Shown: positions 17,054 to 24,421 of the stretch, piece by piece | Layout of the letters: the number at the start of each line of letters is the position of its first letter | Position numbering within the stretch: the first letter of the stretch is position 1 | DNA from: Strigomonas culicis | Lineage: Eukaryota; Euglenozoa; Kinetoplastea; Trypanosomatida; Trypanosomatidae | DNA: 24,421 nt | Assembly: GCA_000482145.1 (NCBI GenBank) | Contig: AUXH01000277.1 | Location: forward strand, 1 to 24,421 | Direction: 5' to 3' | Notes under the pieces: model-generated | What the model saw: only the letters and a program-made list of their open reading frames with translations | Databases searched by the model: none | What the model was told of the DNA's origin: nothing | Translations under genes and position numbers: made by a program

Positions 17054-19732
17054 CTACGACACGACGGTGGCCACCATGCTCGCGCTGCCCTCCTTCGCCG
17101 GATCCTCCTTTGCCGGCGCCTCCTCCGCGGCCCCGCTCTGTCGCTTGCTGCCGGCGGCGTGGTCCTGCAGACCCTTGCGCATGCACCCGAGCCGGTCCTG
17201 TATCAGCCGCTGCAGGGTCATCATGCGCTGCACCGCGTCGCCGAGCTGCGAGAGGGGGTGCGTGACCGCGTCGTTGCCGTCGTCCGAGCTGGCGTCAGAG
17301 ACGGGCGAGGCCGACCTGATCTCGCGCAGCTCGTCCTCGCCGTTGTCGTCCTCCTCCGCCTCGCTGTAGCTGCCGCCGGTCGCGCCGCGCTCGCTGTCAA
17401 TGATCTCGCCACAGAGCAGCAGTGGCAGCCACACCCGCGCGCAGGCGGCCGCGAGCTGCGGCAGCGCATCGAACAGCCGCGCGAAGGTGGGGAAGTCCAT
17501 GTGCGAAACGCGCATCAGGTTCGCCGGGATGATCGCGCCGCCCGCGGCCGCCTGCGCGGGACGCTTTGCCTTGCCCTTCCCCTTGCTGGTCTGCCGCAGG
17601 TACTCGGCTTCTTCCTCCGTCGCGACGACGGCAAACGCGTCGTGCAGCCCCTTCATCATGGCGGCGGAGAAGGGGCAGCGGGCCTCGTTCGCGCCGCGCT
17701 TGAACTTCTTCACATGCGCGAGGACGAACTTGGGGATGTGCCGCACCGCCCCGGCGCCGGCGAGGGACGGCGCGCCGACGTCGGCGTCCGCCTCGGCGGC
17801 GGTTGCGTAGACGATGAAGGGGTTCCAGCGCACGATAGCGGCCGTCTCCTCCGAGTTGAGCAGCGCGTCGAGCGCGCCGGCCAGCTCGCGCACATACACG
17901 CGCGGCGCGTACAGCATCGCGTCGCTGTGGTTGTTCACGCTCCCGTTGTTGTTGTAGCTCGCGACACTCACGTTCGCGTTGTGCACCTGCACCGTCATGG
18001 TGTGGCTGACGCCGCCCATGCCGGTCGCGGTGGAGCTGCCCGGGCGGCGCATCGGTCCGCCCACGTTGGTGTTGCTCATGCTCGTCCCCGGGAAGCCGCT
18101 GCCGATGCCGACCTTGCGCCGACCGCCGGGGCCGCCGGGTCCGGAGCCGCGCGTGAGATCGCCTACGGTGGTGCTCACGCCGCCGTAGTTCGATATGCTC
18201 TCGTTCATGGCCGCGTTGTTCGGCTGCGTCGGCGACTGCACCGATCCGGTGCCGTAGTAGGGGTTCAACAGTTGCTGCTGCTGCTTCGCCTCCGAGACGA
18301 GGCGGACCTGGCCGAAGAGGGCGCGGATGGCGCCCTCGTGCGCCACGGAGAAGGGCGGCTCCGAGAGGACCTGCGTCAGTTGCTCCAGTGAGACAAGGCC
18401 CTCCGGGTCGGCAACCGCCAGCAGGCTATTGATGAAGAACTTCAGGTTCACCGGCGGGGATCCCTCCGGTGGTCCCGCGGGCTTCTTCTTGCCCGCCCCG
18501 CCCTTCTTCTTCTTTTTCTTCTTGCCGTCCGCGCTGGCGGAGCCGCGGCCGCGACCGGCTGTGGCCGCCATCAGATCCTTCGCCGCGAGGGCGGACGAGC
18601 GCCGCTGTGCCTCCTCCTCGAGGGCCTGCTTCTTGCGCAGTGCATCCGGGTGGGAGAGATAGTGGGAGCAGATGAAGGCGTTCGCAATGTCCGCCACGAT
18701 CGCATCCTTCTGTTCGTAGAGCTGACGCACGGCGCCGCCGGCCTCGCCGCTATCGCCGTAGAGGCCGAGCGACACTGGACTGCTCGGTGACTGCGGCGAC
18801 ATGGGCTGCTGCTGCTGCACCTGCTGCGGGCTTGCGGTCGTCAGGGATGGTCGGTGCGAGGGCGGCTGGAGGATGGAGTGGCTCGTGTTAGCCCCGTCCG
18901 GCACGAGCCCGGAGGTGCGCCGCTTCGTCCCCATACTCGCCTGTGTCGTGCCGAGGCCGCGGCTCGTCAGCATGGTGGTGTTGTTGTTCGTCGTCGCGTT
19001 GCCGCCCTTGCCGCCGCGCCTGTGCTGCTGTTGCTGCATCAGATTGTTGCTTGCGACGATGGTGTGGTTGTTCTGCTGCTGCGGATGCCGCTGCGCCACT
19101 TGCTGTTGGAAGGCCCTCTCCTTCACCGTCTCCTCCGTCCAGAGCTTCTGCATGTCTTCCGTCGTCTTGGCGCCTTCTGGGTAGTAGCGCGATGCGTAGT
19201 ACTCGTTGCGGTTGTGCGTGGCACCCCCCGCGGACTGGCTTACGACGTTGTTGCTGTTAATAATCAGCTGCCGCCGCTCCGACTCGTTGCGATGCCGCGC
19301 CTCCTCGTCCTGCTGCTTCTGATACTGTATCACCTCGTTCGCGTAGTCTTTCTTGTAGCTCCCCCGCAGCCGCGGCAGCTGGTCTGTTGCGGCCGGAATC
19401 GTGTGCCCGCTGAGCAGCCGCGGTGGCGAGTTGACCGGCGTCTTGGCCTCCGCCGAGGACGATAGCCGCCCCCGCGGCGGGGAGTGCCCGCGCTCCACGT
19501 GCCGCACCGCCGCGTCGCTCTGCTGCAGCTCCAAGTTGCCCCGCACGGCGTAGTACTCAAACAGCTCCTCCGGGCTGTACTTGTCGCGGTCGAGCGGGTG
19601 CGGCGGCGCGTTAGCCGCGGCCGTGACAACGATGTGCGTGGGGTCATAGCCGCTCTTCTTCGTCGCAGGCTGCCCCTTCTTGCCTCTCGAGGCGCTGTTG
19701 CCGCGCTTTGCCGTCCCAGGAGCGGCGGACAT
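17054..19732 (-). CDS. Basic low-complexity protein with EF-hand-like segment
   Basis: An 892-residue protein with a TAG stop. The ATG at 19730-19732 (MSAAPGTAKRGNSASRGKK) is preferred over the in-frame ATG at 19877-19879. The extra 49 residues translate a (GA)n tract as Ser-Leu repeats, and the predicted splice acceptor at 19813 lies between the two. I do not recognise the family. The N-terminal 40 residues are basic. There follows a YSPEELFEYYAVRG motif, a charged helical stretch and a Gln/Asn-rich disordered region. A poly-Lys stretch (near 400-420) precedes a helical region (about 425-480) with a degenerate EF-hand-like loop (VADPEGLVSLEQ). A Gly/Asn-rich insert (about 490-590) separates this from a further helical region that includes VYVRELAGALDALLNSEETA. 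The C-terminus has an acidic Ser/Glu/Asp patch and ends in a short helix. Possibly a structural or regulatory protein; function unknown. Confidence 0.86.
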   Translation of the reverse strand: MSAAPGTAKRGNSASRGKKGQPATKKSGYDPTHIVVTAAANAPPHPLDRDKYSPEELFEYYAVRGNLELQQSDAAVRHVERGHSPPRGRLSSSAEAKTPVNSPPRLLSGHTIPAATDQLPRLRGSYKKDYANEVIQYQKQQDEEARHRNESERRQLIINSNNVVSQSAGGATHNRNEYYASRYYPEGAKTTEDMQKLWTEETVKERAFQQQVAQRHPQQQNNHTIVASNNLMQQQQHRRGGKGGNATTNNNTTMLTSRGLGTTQASMGTKRRTSGLVPDGANTSHSILQPPSHRPSLTTASPQQVQQQQPMSPQSPSSPVSLGLYGDSGEAGGAVRQLYEQKDAIVADIANAFICSHYLSHPDALRKKQALEEEAQRRSSALAAKDLMAATAGRGRGSASADGKKKKKKKGGAGKKKPAGPPEGSPPVNLKFFINSLLAVADPEGLVSLEQLTQVLSEPPFSVAHEGAIRALFGQVRLVSEAKQQQQLLNPYYGTGSVQSPTQPNNAAMNESISNYGGVSTTVGDLTRGSGPGGPGGRRKVGIGSGFPGTSMSNTNVGGPMRRPGSSTATGMGGVSHTMTVQVHNANVSVASYNNNGSVNNHSDAMLYAPRVYVRELAGALDALLNSEETAAIVRWNPFIVYATAAEADADVGAPSLAGAGAVRHIPKFVLAHVKKFKRGANEARCPFSAAMMKGLHDAFAVVATEEEAEYLRQTSKGKGKAKRPAQAAAGGAIIPANLMRVSHMDFPTFARLFDALPQLAAACARVWLPLLLCGEIIDSERGATGGSYSEAEEDDNGEDELREIRSASPVSDASSDDGNDAVTHPLSQLGDAVQRMMTLQRLIQDRLGCMRKGLQDHAAGSKRQSGAAEEAPAKEDPAKEGSASMVATVVS

Positions 19733-19812
19733 CCGTGAGAGGCGGAGTGAGTTTTTTTTTCCTTTTCTTCTACACAAGTTTTCAACTTCACACGTTGAGA
19801 GTAGAATAACGA

Positions 19813-19868
19813 CTAGTAGAAGTAATAGAGAATAATTGAGAGAGAGAAAGAGAGAGAGAGAGAGAGAA
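19813..19868 (-). promoter_or_regulatory. Predicted spliced-leader acceptor for the 892-aa gene
   Basis: A (CT)n tract on the coding strand (19838-19867) is followed by the first AG at 19813-19814. It sits between two in-frame ATGs and so decides the start: the mRNA would lack the ATG at 19879, and the next one is at 19732. Confidence 0.65.
19838..19867. repeat. (GA)n microsatellite forming the splice pyrimidine tract
   Basis: A nearly pure GA run on the plus strand gives a CT run on the coding strand and forms the predicted polypyrimidine signal of the 892-aa gene. Confidence 0.85.
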
Positions 19869-20293
19869 CAGTAAAGCATATCGTATGAAAAATAAAAGGA
19901 AAATCACACTGGAAATAGGGAGAGTACAGACAATATACAAAAGCGCGTTAAGTAAGAGACATGTTGGTAATTCAGTATGTGAGCATATGGTTGAAGATAA
20001 GTAAACACACCCTGTGGAAAACAAAAAAACAAAAAAAACAAAACGAGAACACGCAAAATGCAATAAAAAATATAAAAGAACGAACGATCATAACATAAAA
20101 AGAACATGTAGCTATAAACGAATGTCGAATATATATGAAAGCATGGTACGCTCGTACAAACATCAATAATGGAAACAAGGAAGAGATATAGTGGAACACG
20201 TTTGTCTGTGATAACGACATACATACATAAAGACATACAGCAATTCAACAACTGTATATGTATTCGCTGCTGCTACTGGATCTGCCTGGCCCA

Positions 20294-21364
20294 TTATAAC
20301 ATGGTCTCCAGATCCTCCTTGCTTCGCATGACGGCATACTGTTGTTCACTCTGTGACCCTCTCTCCTCATCCTCGCGAAACGAAACCACGTTCGACGTGG
20401 TAGTGGCCGCCGCGGCGGTGCGGATTCCATTGCCCTGCCCTCTTCCTGTGCGATGGCGTCGGCTGGATGGGAGCGGCCGGTCCCTGTCCTGGTCTGTCTT
20501 ATCTGCCTCTTCCTCCTCCGGCCGGTGCGACTCACATCGCTGCGACGGTGGCCGCGCGCTCGCGTCGTCCGGCTCCGCGCCGGCGCCGCGGGTCTCCTGG
20601 AAGAGGCGGGCGCGTGCGGCGCGGAATGTGTGCCGCCACGCGCTCACCGGGCGCCGGTGCGCGCTGCTGCGGCGGGCGCTGCGGTGCGTCGCGGGCGCGG
20701 GCTCCCGCGCCGCGAAGAGCGTGTTCTTCACCCGCTCCACGAAGCCGAGACTCCCCCGCCGCGGCCGCTCCGCGTCCGCGCTGTCGGCCTCGTCGTCCGT
20801 GTAGCAGCCGCGCCGGGCCTTGCTGCTGGGCGCGGCGCCGCGGGGGCAGGGCGGGAAGGACCACACCTGCGTCGGCCGGGGCTCCTGCCCCGCGCCGTGC
20901 TGCTGGGGGTACGGGTTCAGCATGGTCAGGATGCCGTGCGTGGCCGCGGCCGCGCGCGCGGGGTTATCGTGGCGCCGCGCCGCGGAGGCCCGCGAGCTGC
21001 TATGACTGGCGCCGCTGTGGCCCACCTGATAGCGGAACAGGAGGAACAACAAGAGGAGGATGACCGCCACGTAGAAGAGAACGCTGCTGTACAGAGCCAC
21101 CATGTCCACCGCGCTGGCCGCGACAGCTTCGTCACTTGCCTTCTTCTTCTGCTGTTGCTGCGGCTGCGCTTCGCGGAGGTGATTCTTCGTACTAGGCGCG
21201 GCGCTGCTTTCGAAGAGGGCGGTCACCTCCGCCACCCGCGCGGCACTCCACACTTCAGGGACCGCCACAACGGCGTCCTTACTGTGGCGGGCGCCGCCGC
21301 AGCAAGCGGACACCGTCAGAAGAAGAAGCGCAGAGACAAGTATAACGAAAGGGTAAACCTTCAT
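20294..21364 (-). CDS. Single-pass membrane protein with signal peptide and long basic cytoplasmic tail
   Basis: A 356-residue protein with a TAA stop. The ATG at 21362-21364 (MKVYPFVILVSALLLLTVSA) begins a clear signal peptide. A longer in-frame version from 21502 would add Phe/Ser-rich residues that translate the splice tract at 21450-21478, so it was not used. After the signal peptide comes a short luminal or extracellular part (about 22-85) with a poly-Gln/Lys patch. A strong transmembrane segment follows at about 88-110 (LYSSVLFYVAVILLLLFLLF). The remaining 245 residues are rich in Arg, Ser, Ala and Asp/Glu and look disordered. They include a basic RRGSLGF site of the kind kinases such as PKA recognise. 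A type I topology with the tail in the cytoplasm is the likely arrangement. I do not recognise the family; a trypanosomatid surface or endomembrane protein is possible. Confidence 0.85.
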   Translation of the reverse strand: MKVYPFVILVSALLLLTVSACCGGARHSKDAVVAVPEVWSAARVAEVTALFESSAAPSTKNHLREAQPQQQQKKKASDEAVAASAVDMVALYSSVLFYVAVILLLLFLLFRYQVGHSGASHSSSRASAARRHDNPARAAAATHGILTMLNPYPQQHGAGQEPRPTQVWSFPPCPRGAAPSSKARRGCYTDDEADSADAERPRRGSLGFVERVKNTLFAAREPAPATHRSARRSSAHRRPVSAWRHTFRAARARLFQETRGAGAEPDDASARPPSQRCESHRPEEEEADKTDQDRDRPLPSSRRHRTGRGQGNGIRTAAAATTTSNVVSFREDEERGSQSEQQYAVMRSKEDLETML

Positions 21365-21772
21365 ACGATAGGGAATGAAGACAGTCCCTTCACAAAAGAA
21401 AAAAAAAAACAAACAAACAAACGCGAAAGCACAAACAAAAATACTAATACTACAAATAGAGAGAGAAAAAGAGAGAAACCGTGTTGCGGATGATGCTTCC
21501 ATACAGAGAAGCGCGCGATAAAGGAGTACCCATACACCATGACAACCAACAGGAAAAAAAAACCTATGTTATGCATATGCTATACTTTCCTTCTTTCGTT
21601 TCCTTCGCGTGTAGTTATTTAGTTTATGGTCTTGGCAAAATGCCAGCAGCAACCGTTATCACACTACTACCAATAGTATATAGAATAATAATAAGAATCA
21701 CAATAGAGCAGATGGAGGCGTCTCTCTCACACTGCCGCAGCGTGGGGCACCGCCTTCGCATCCACCCTCACC
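21365..21772. other. AT-rich intergenic spacer
   Basis: This spacer contains the splice signal of the membrane-protein gene and AT-rich sequence with A runs. Plus-strand open frames here extend from the antisense of neighbouring genes and are not called. No RNA gene is seen. Confidence 0.7.
21450..21478 (-). promoter_or_regulatory. Predicted spliced-leader acceptor for the membrane-protein gene
   Basis: A pyrimidine-rich tract on the coding strand (21455-21478) is followed by AG at 21450-21451. It lies between the in-frame ATGs at 21502 and 21364, with no other ATG between it and 21364, and so supports the signal-peptide start. Confidence 0.6.
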
Positions 21773-22381
21773 TTACTCTTCATCTTCGTCTTCCGGCGCC
21801 CTCTCCACCACGTGGGGCTCGCCGGACAGCCCGCAGAACGGCCACTCGTTTTTGTTGAGCTTACACAGTGCGCATGTCCAATCCACTTTTGCGACCCGCT
21901 TCCGTGCCTTCTTGGGCTCCTTGGCGGAGGCGCGCTTGCGTCCCTTCTCCTTCTTTGCTTCCACTCCTTCGTCTTGGGTGAGACCAAGCTGCTGGTGCTC
22001 GATCGCGTTCGTCACCCACGCTGGGCTTGCCTGCGCCACAATGGTCGTTTTGTGGCGTGAAACCCGCGATGGCCCCGTGCTCTTGTCAACCTGCGGCAGC
22101 GTCTCCTCTTCTTCCTCTTCCTTCACGGTCTTCTTCTTTCTGCCCCTCGTCGCGGTGGAGGGAGGGCTCGCCTCCTTCTTCCCCTTCCCCCGCACCTTCT
22201 TGCTCGCTGGTTTCGCCTTCTTGGCGCGCGGCTTTGCGCTTGCGGCGGTCGCGGCCGCGGCTAGCAGTTTCTTCACAGCCATCGTGCGGGTGGTCGGCGC
22301 GGCGACCCGCGCTCGCTTGACAGGGAGCGCCACCGCTTTCTTTGCTGCTGCGGGCTTTGGAGCCTTTTTTTTCGGAGGCAT
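21773..22381 (-). CDS. Lysine/alanine-rich probable nuclear protein with incomplete C-terminal zinc finger
   Basis: A 202-residue protein with an ATG at 22379-22381 and a TAA stop. Residues 1-88 are rich in Lys, Ala and Pro and resemble a histone H1 tail. They include an AT-hook-like RGRKKK at 79-84. An acidic Glu run (about 88-93) follows. Residues 112-130 may form a short folded segment (TIVAQASPAWVTNAIEHQQ). A second basic stretch runs from 142 to 166. At the C-terminus Cys170, Cys173, Cys183 and His190 could bind zinc. The Trp-x-Cys-x2-Cys start and the Asn six residues before Cys183 recall RanBP2-type fingers, but the fourth Cys is absent and His190 is further away than a normal ligand. 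The tail is acidic. A chromatin- or RNA-binding role is inferred from composition only; the protein family is not recognised. Confidence 0.85.
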   Translation of the reverse strand: MPPKKKAPKPAAAKKAVALPVKRARVAAPTTRTMAVKKLLAAAATAASAKPRAKKAKPASKKVRGKGKKEASPPSTATRGRKKKTVKEEEEEETLPQVDKSTGPSRVSRHKTTIVAQASPAWVTNAIEHQQLGLTQDEGVEAKKEKGRKRASAKEPKKARKRVAKVDWTCALCKLNKNEWPFCGLSGEPHVVERAPEDEDEE

Positions 22382-22867
22382 CTGTTGATTTTGTTTTCCT
22401 TTGTTACTGTTGTTTCGCGGCTAACGCGACGCTAGGAGAGGTTTATGTGTGAGTTATCTATGCCTGTATGTACTGATGCTAAATCAGCCTTTTTTTTCGT
22501 TCTTGAGATGGCAAACGTGAGGAATAGAGAGATTTTTTTTTTTTAGAGTACCGTAATCACAGGCAGAGGTATACACAGCCATATGCAGATTAAAAAAACA
22601 AAAGTGAAGATAAATCATAGCTCAGATGCAGCTTACGTTTGCATGTAAGAATAAAGGAATGAGCTATACAAGTAGTTATTTTGAGAGCAAAGCGAAGCGC
22701 AAATGATATAGCCCCGTATGAAACAAGAAGCATGCTTTTGTCTCATAGAGAGGGAACGAAAGATCAAAGAAATACGTGGAAAGACAGCACTCGCATCCAA
22801 CTATGAATGAAAAGAAGAAAATCGAGCATAAAAAACTACATATCATATAACCATATATACGCTTGAC
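22382..22867. other. AT-rich intergenic spacer
   Basis: This spacer has the splice signal for the lysine-rich gene on its left side and AT-rich, purine-biased sequence towards the formin stop. No gene or RNA structure was recognised. Confidence 0.7.
22502..22535 (-). promoter_or_regulatory. Predicted spliced-leader acceptor for the lysine-rich protein gene
   Basis: A pyrimidine-rich tract on the coding strand (about 22505-22535) is followed by AG at 22502-22503. There is no ATG between it and the start at 22381, giving a 5' UTR of about 120 nt. Confidence 0.55.
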
Positions 22868-24421
22868 TTATCTGTTAGCACTGCGAAGCGGATCGACGTG
22901 CTTCTCTTTTGTTTTCTTCTTCTCGCCTCCTTCCCCTTCTCCTTCCTCCTTCTGTGTGTCGAGGAAGCTATCCCGCGTCATCTTCTTCTGCCGCAGCACG
23001 CGCTCGGCGCAGGTATCGAACTCGCGACAGAACTGCAGGACGTGGCCCCACAGCGGGCCCTCGTCGGCGGTCGGCTCCTCGCCGTAGCTCACGAGCATCG
23101 CCGCCAGGTTCTCGCGCAGCTGCTGGTGGCGCAGGGCGAGCTGGCCGACCTGGGAGAGGTGCGCGCTCACGGCTTTCTGCATCAGCACGACGAAGCCGTC
23201 CTCGGGCGTCGTCGCCGGACTGTACGTCGGCAGCCGCTTCGCGAACCAGGCCGGGTCCGTCTTTACGCCGGCGGCGCCACTACCCTTCGGCTTGGCCTCG
23301 TCCACGATCTTGCGCATGTGCTGTAGGAGCATGTTGAGTTGCGAGGTCTGTTGCGCGATGTCCTGCACGGACACCGTCGTCACCCTCTTAAGGCAGCTGA
23401 GGTCGTCGGGAAAGCTGAAAATGTCCTTCTGCCGCTGCTCCGCCGCCAGCCGCTCCCGCTCCTTCACTTCCGCCGCGCTGGGCGGCTCCTCCCGCGCGGC
23501 CGCATTCGACGCCTTGCGCCAGTTCCCGCCGCCGCCGCTGCCGGCGACGTCGCTGTAGCGGTGGCGGAGGCCCGGGAACTTGCGGTCCTGCTCCTCTTTC
23601 AGCAGCACGACCAGCACCTCCAGGATGGTGCCCTTGCCGTTCGCCGTCTTGACGTAGCCGAGCTGATTGAGGTTCTCCAGCCGGAAGCCGAGCGCGCCGC
23701 CATGCGGCGTGCCTTGGTTCATGTAGTTGCCGAGCGCCAGCACGGTGCGCAGCACGCGCGCGAAGTGGCTGTTGCGCCGCGACAGCGCCTCCGTCGCCTC
23801 CTCCAGCCACGCGAGGCGCTGCGTCACAAGTTCGAGGTTCTCCGGCAGCTCCGCGACGGCGGTCCATAGCTGCAGCCGCTCCCGCACGTCCTTGATGCGC
23901 TGCGTGAGCTGGTACAAGTACGTCTCGACCGCGGTGAACTGGATGAGGTTCGGGCTCGCCGGGTTGGCCGCGCTCTCGCGCTCGTTGAGCTCCATTTCCT
24001 GCGCCAGCATGGCCGCCTCCTCCGCCGTCGGCAGCGCCTTCAGCAGCGCCTCGCAGCGCTCGAGCGGCAGCAGCGCCGTGTCGCAGGCGACGAGCGCGTC
24101 GCAGAGGTCGTCGATCGGCACCGGCACCTTCTTGAGTGCGATGGACACGTTCTGCAGCCGCTGAGCGGTGAAGGCCGTGCTCTTGCGGCCCTGCCGCGCG
24201 GCGGCTTCCTTCTCTTCCTGCTCCTTCTTCTTCTGGAGGTCGATCGCCGCTGCCTGGCGCACGGCGAAGAGCTCCAGCAGATAGGGCTCGTCCAGCACGT
24301 TCGCGCGTATGTCGTCGGCGTCCGCTGCGGCCCAGATGCCGCTGGCCTTCGTCAGCTTTTTCCAGAAGAGCGTCTTCAGCTTGGGGCCGCGGCACACGGG
24401 TGTCTCCGGCTTGCCGGGCGC
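22868..24421 (-). CDS. Formin, C-terminal FH2 part (5' end beyond the window)
   Basis: The last 517 codons of a formin; the frame is open to the window edge and no in-frame start within the window is credible. The stop is TAA at 22868-22870. Formins nucleate and elongate actin filaments as dimers. The FH2 domain begins near 24385 with GPKLKTLFWKKL, the usual FH2 opening. Near 23640-23740 it shows the diagnostic GNYMNQGTPHGGALGFRL block, followed by a Leu-rich helix. The later part contains LSQVGQLALRHQQL-type helices and ends in a basic Lys-rich tail. A charged, Gly/Glu/Ala-rich insert of about 58 residues (about 23423-23595) splits the domain just after LVVLLKEEQ. The residues next to the window edge (APGKPETP) may be the end of a linker or proline-rich FH1 region. 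Trypanosomatids encode few formins; which one this is cannot be told here. Confidence 0.95.
   Translation of the reverse strand, partial: APGKPETPVCRGPKLKTLFWKKLTKASGIWAAADADDIRANVLDEPYLLELFAVRQAAAIDLQKKKEQEEKEAAARQGRKSTAFTAQRLQNVSIALKKVPVPIDDLCDALVACDTALLPLERCEALLKALPTAEEAAMLAQEMELNERESAANPASPNLIQFTAVETYLYQLTQRIKDVRERLQLWTAVAELPENLELVTQRLAWLEEATEALSRRNSHFARVLRTVLALGNYMNQGTPHGGALGFRLENLNQLGYVKTANGKGTILEVLVVLLKEEQDRKFPGLRHRYSDVAGSGGGGNWRKASNAAAREEPPSAAEVKERERLAAEQRQKDIFSFPDDLSCLKRVTTVSVQDIAQQTSQLNMLLQHMRKIVDEAKPKGSGAAGVKTDPAWFAKRLPTYSPATTPEDGFVVLMQKAVSAHLSQVGQLALRHQQLRENLAAMLVSYGEEPTADEGPLWGHVLQFCREFDTCAERVLRQKKMTRDSFLDTQKEEGEGEGGEKKKTKEKHVDPLRSANR

Larger units (their letters stand above)
19733..20293. 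other. AT-rich intergenic spacer with (GA)n splice tract
   Basis: This 561-bp stretch holds the (GA)n tract at 19838-19867 and the splice acceptor for the downstream gene. The rest is AT-rich. Several overlapping minus-strand open frames of 80-115 codons (19788-20251) are low-complexity Phe/Tyr/Ser/Leu translations of AT-rich DNA and are not supported as genes. Confidence 0.7.

Noticed and set aside
19788..20251. Overlapping minus-strand frames of 82-115 codons
   Set aside because: They are Phe/Ser/Tyr/Leu-rich translations of AT-rich and (GA)n sequence, with no coding bias.
21365..21502. 46-residue N-terminal extension of the membrane protein
   Set aside because: It translates a pyrimidine-rich splice tract into Phe/Ser runs and lies upstream of the predicted splice acceptor. 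The ATG at 21364 starts a clean signal peptide.
1..24421. Prokaryotic systems (CRISPR, phage defence, operons), mobile elements or integrated virus
   Set aside because: No repeat-spacer array, transposase, reverse transcriptase, integrase or bacterial ribosome-binding pattern is visible. The gene content and trans-splicing signals are kinetoplastid.

Overview
The window looks like nuclear DNA of a kinetoplastid protist (Trypanosomatidae); genus not determined. Ten protein genes all lie on the minus strand, none with a visible intron, separated by 245-604 bp AT-rich spacers, with very GC-rich, GC3-rich coding sequence. Upstream of every complete gene the coding strand shows a polypyrimidine tract followed by the first AG, as expected for spliced-leader trans-splicing of a polycistronic transcript. 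All three standard stop codons are used, so there is no sign of code reassignment. There is no strand-switch region, transposon, CRISPR array, tRNA or rRNA that I can see.

Layout in transcription order (right to left): the C-terminal part of a formin with an FH2 domain (22868-24421, cut by the window edge); a small lysine-rich, probably nuclear protein with an incomplete zinc finger (21773-22381); a single-pass membrane protein with signal peptide and long basic tail (20294-21364); a basic, low-complexity protein with an EF-hand-like segment (17054-19732); a cysteine-rich PLAC8-like protein with a long disordered, proline- and asparagine-rich N-terminus (14326-16593); a 1317-residue coiled-coil protein (9768-13721); a predicted mitochondrial protein with a C-terminal EF-hand pair (8227-9354); the single-subunit mitochondrial RNA polymerase (3539-7822); another coiled-coil protein (1008-3074); and a 127-residue protein (379-762).

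Only the mitochondrial RNA polymerase and the formin can be named with confidence. As usual in trypanosomatids, neighbours on one transcription unit need not share a pathway. The only adjacency with an obvious common compartment is the polymerase and the EF-hand protein, both apparently mitochondrial.

The most notable anomaly is at the 5' end of the polymerase gene. The first AUG after the predicted splice site opens a presequence-like reading frame with strong coding bias, but in a different frame from the polymerase body. A one-base indel error or real variation in a GC-rich homopolymer near 7670-7723 would explain this. I found no convincing new multi-gene system.
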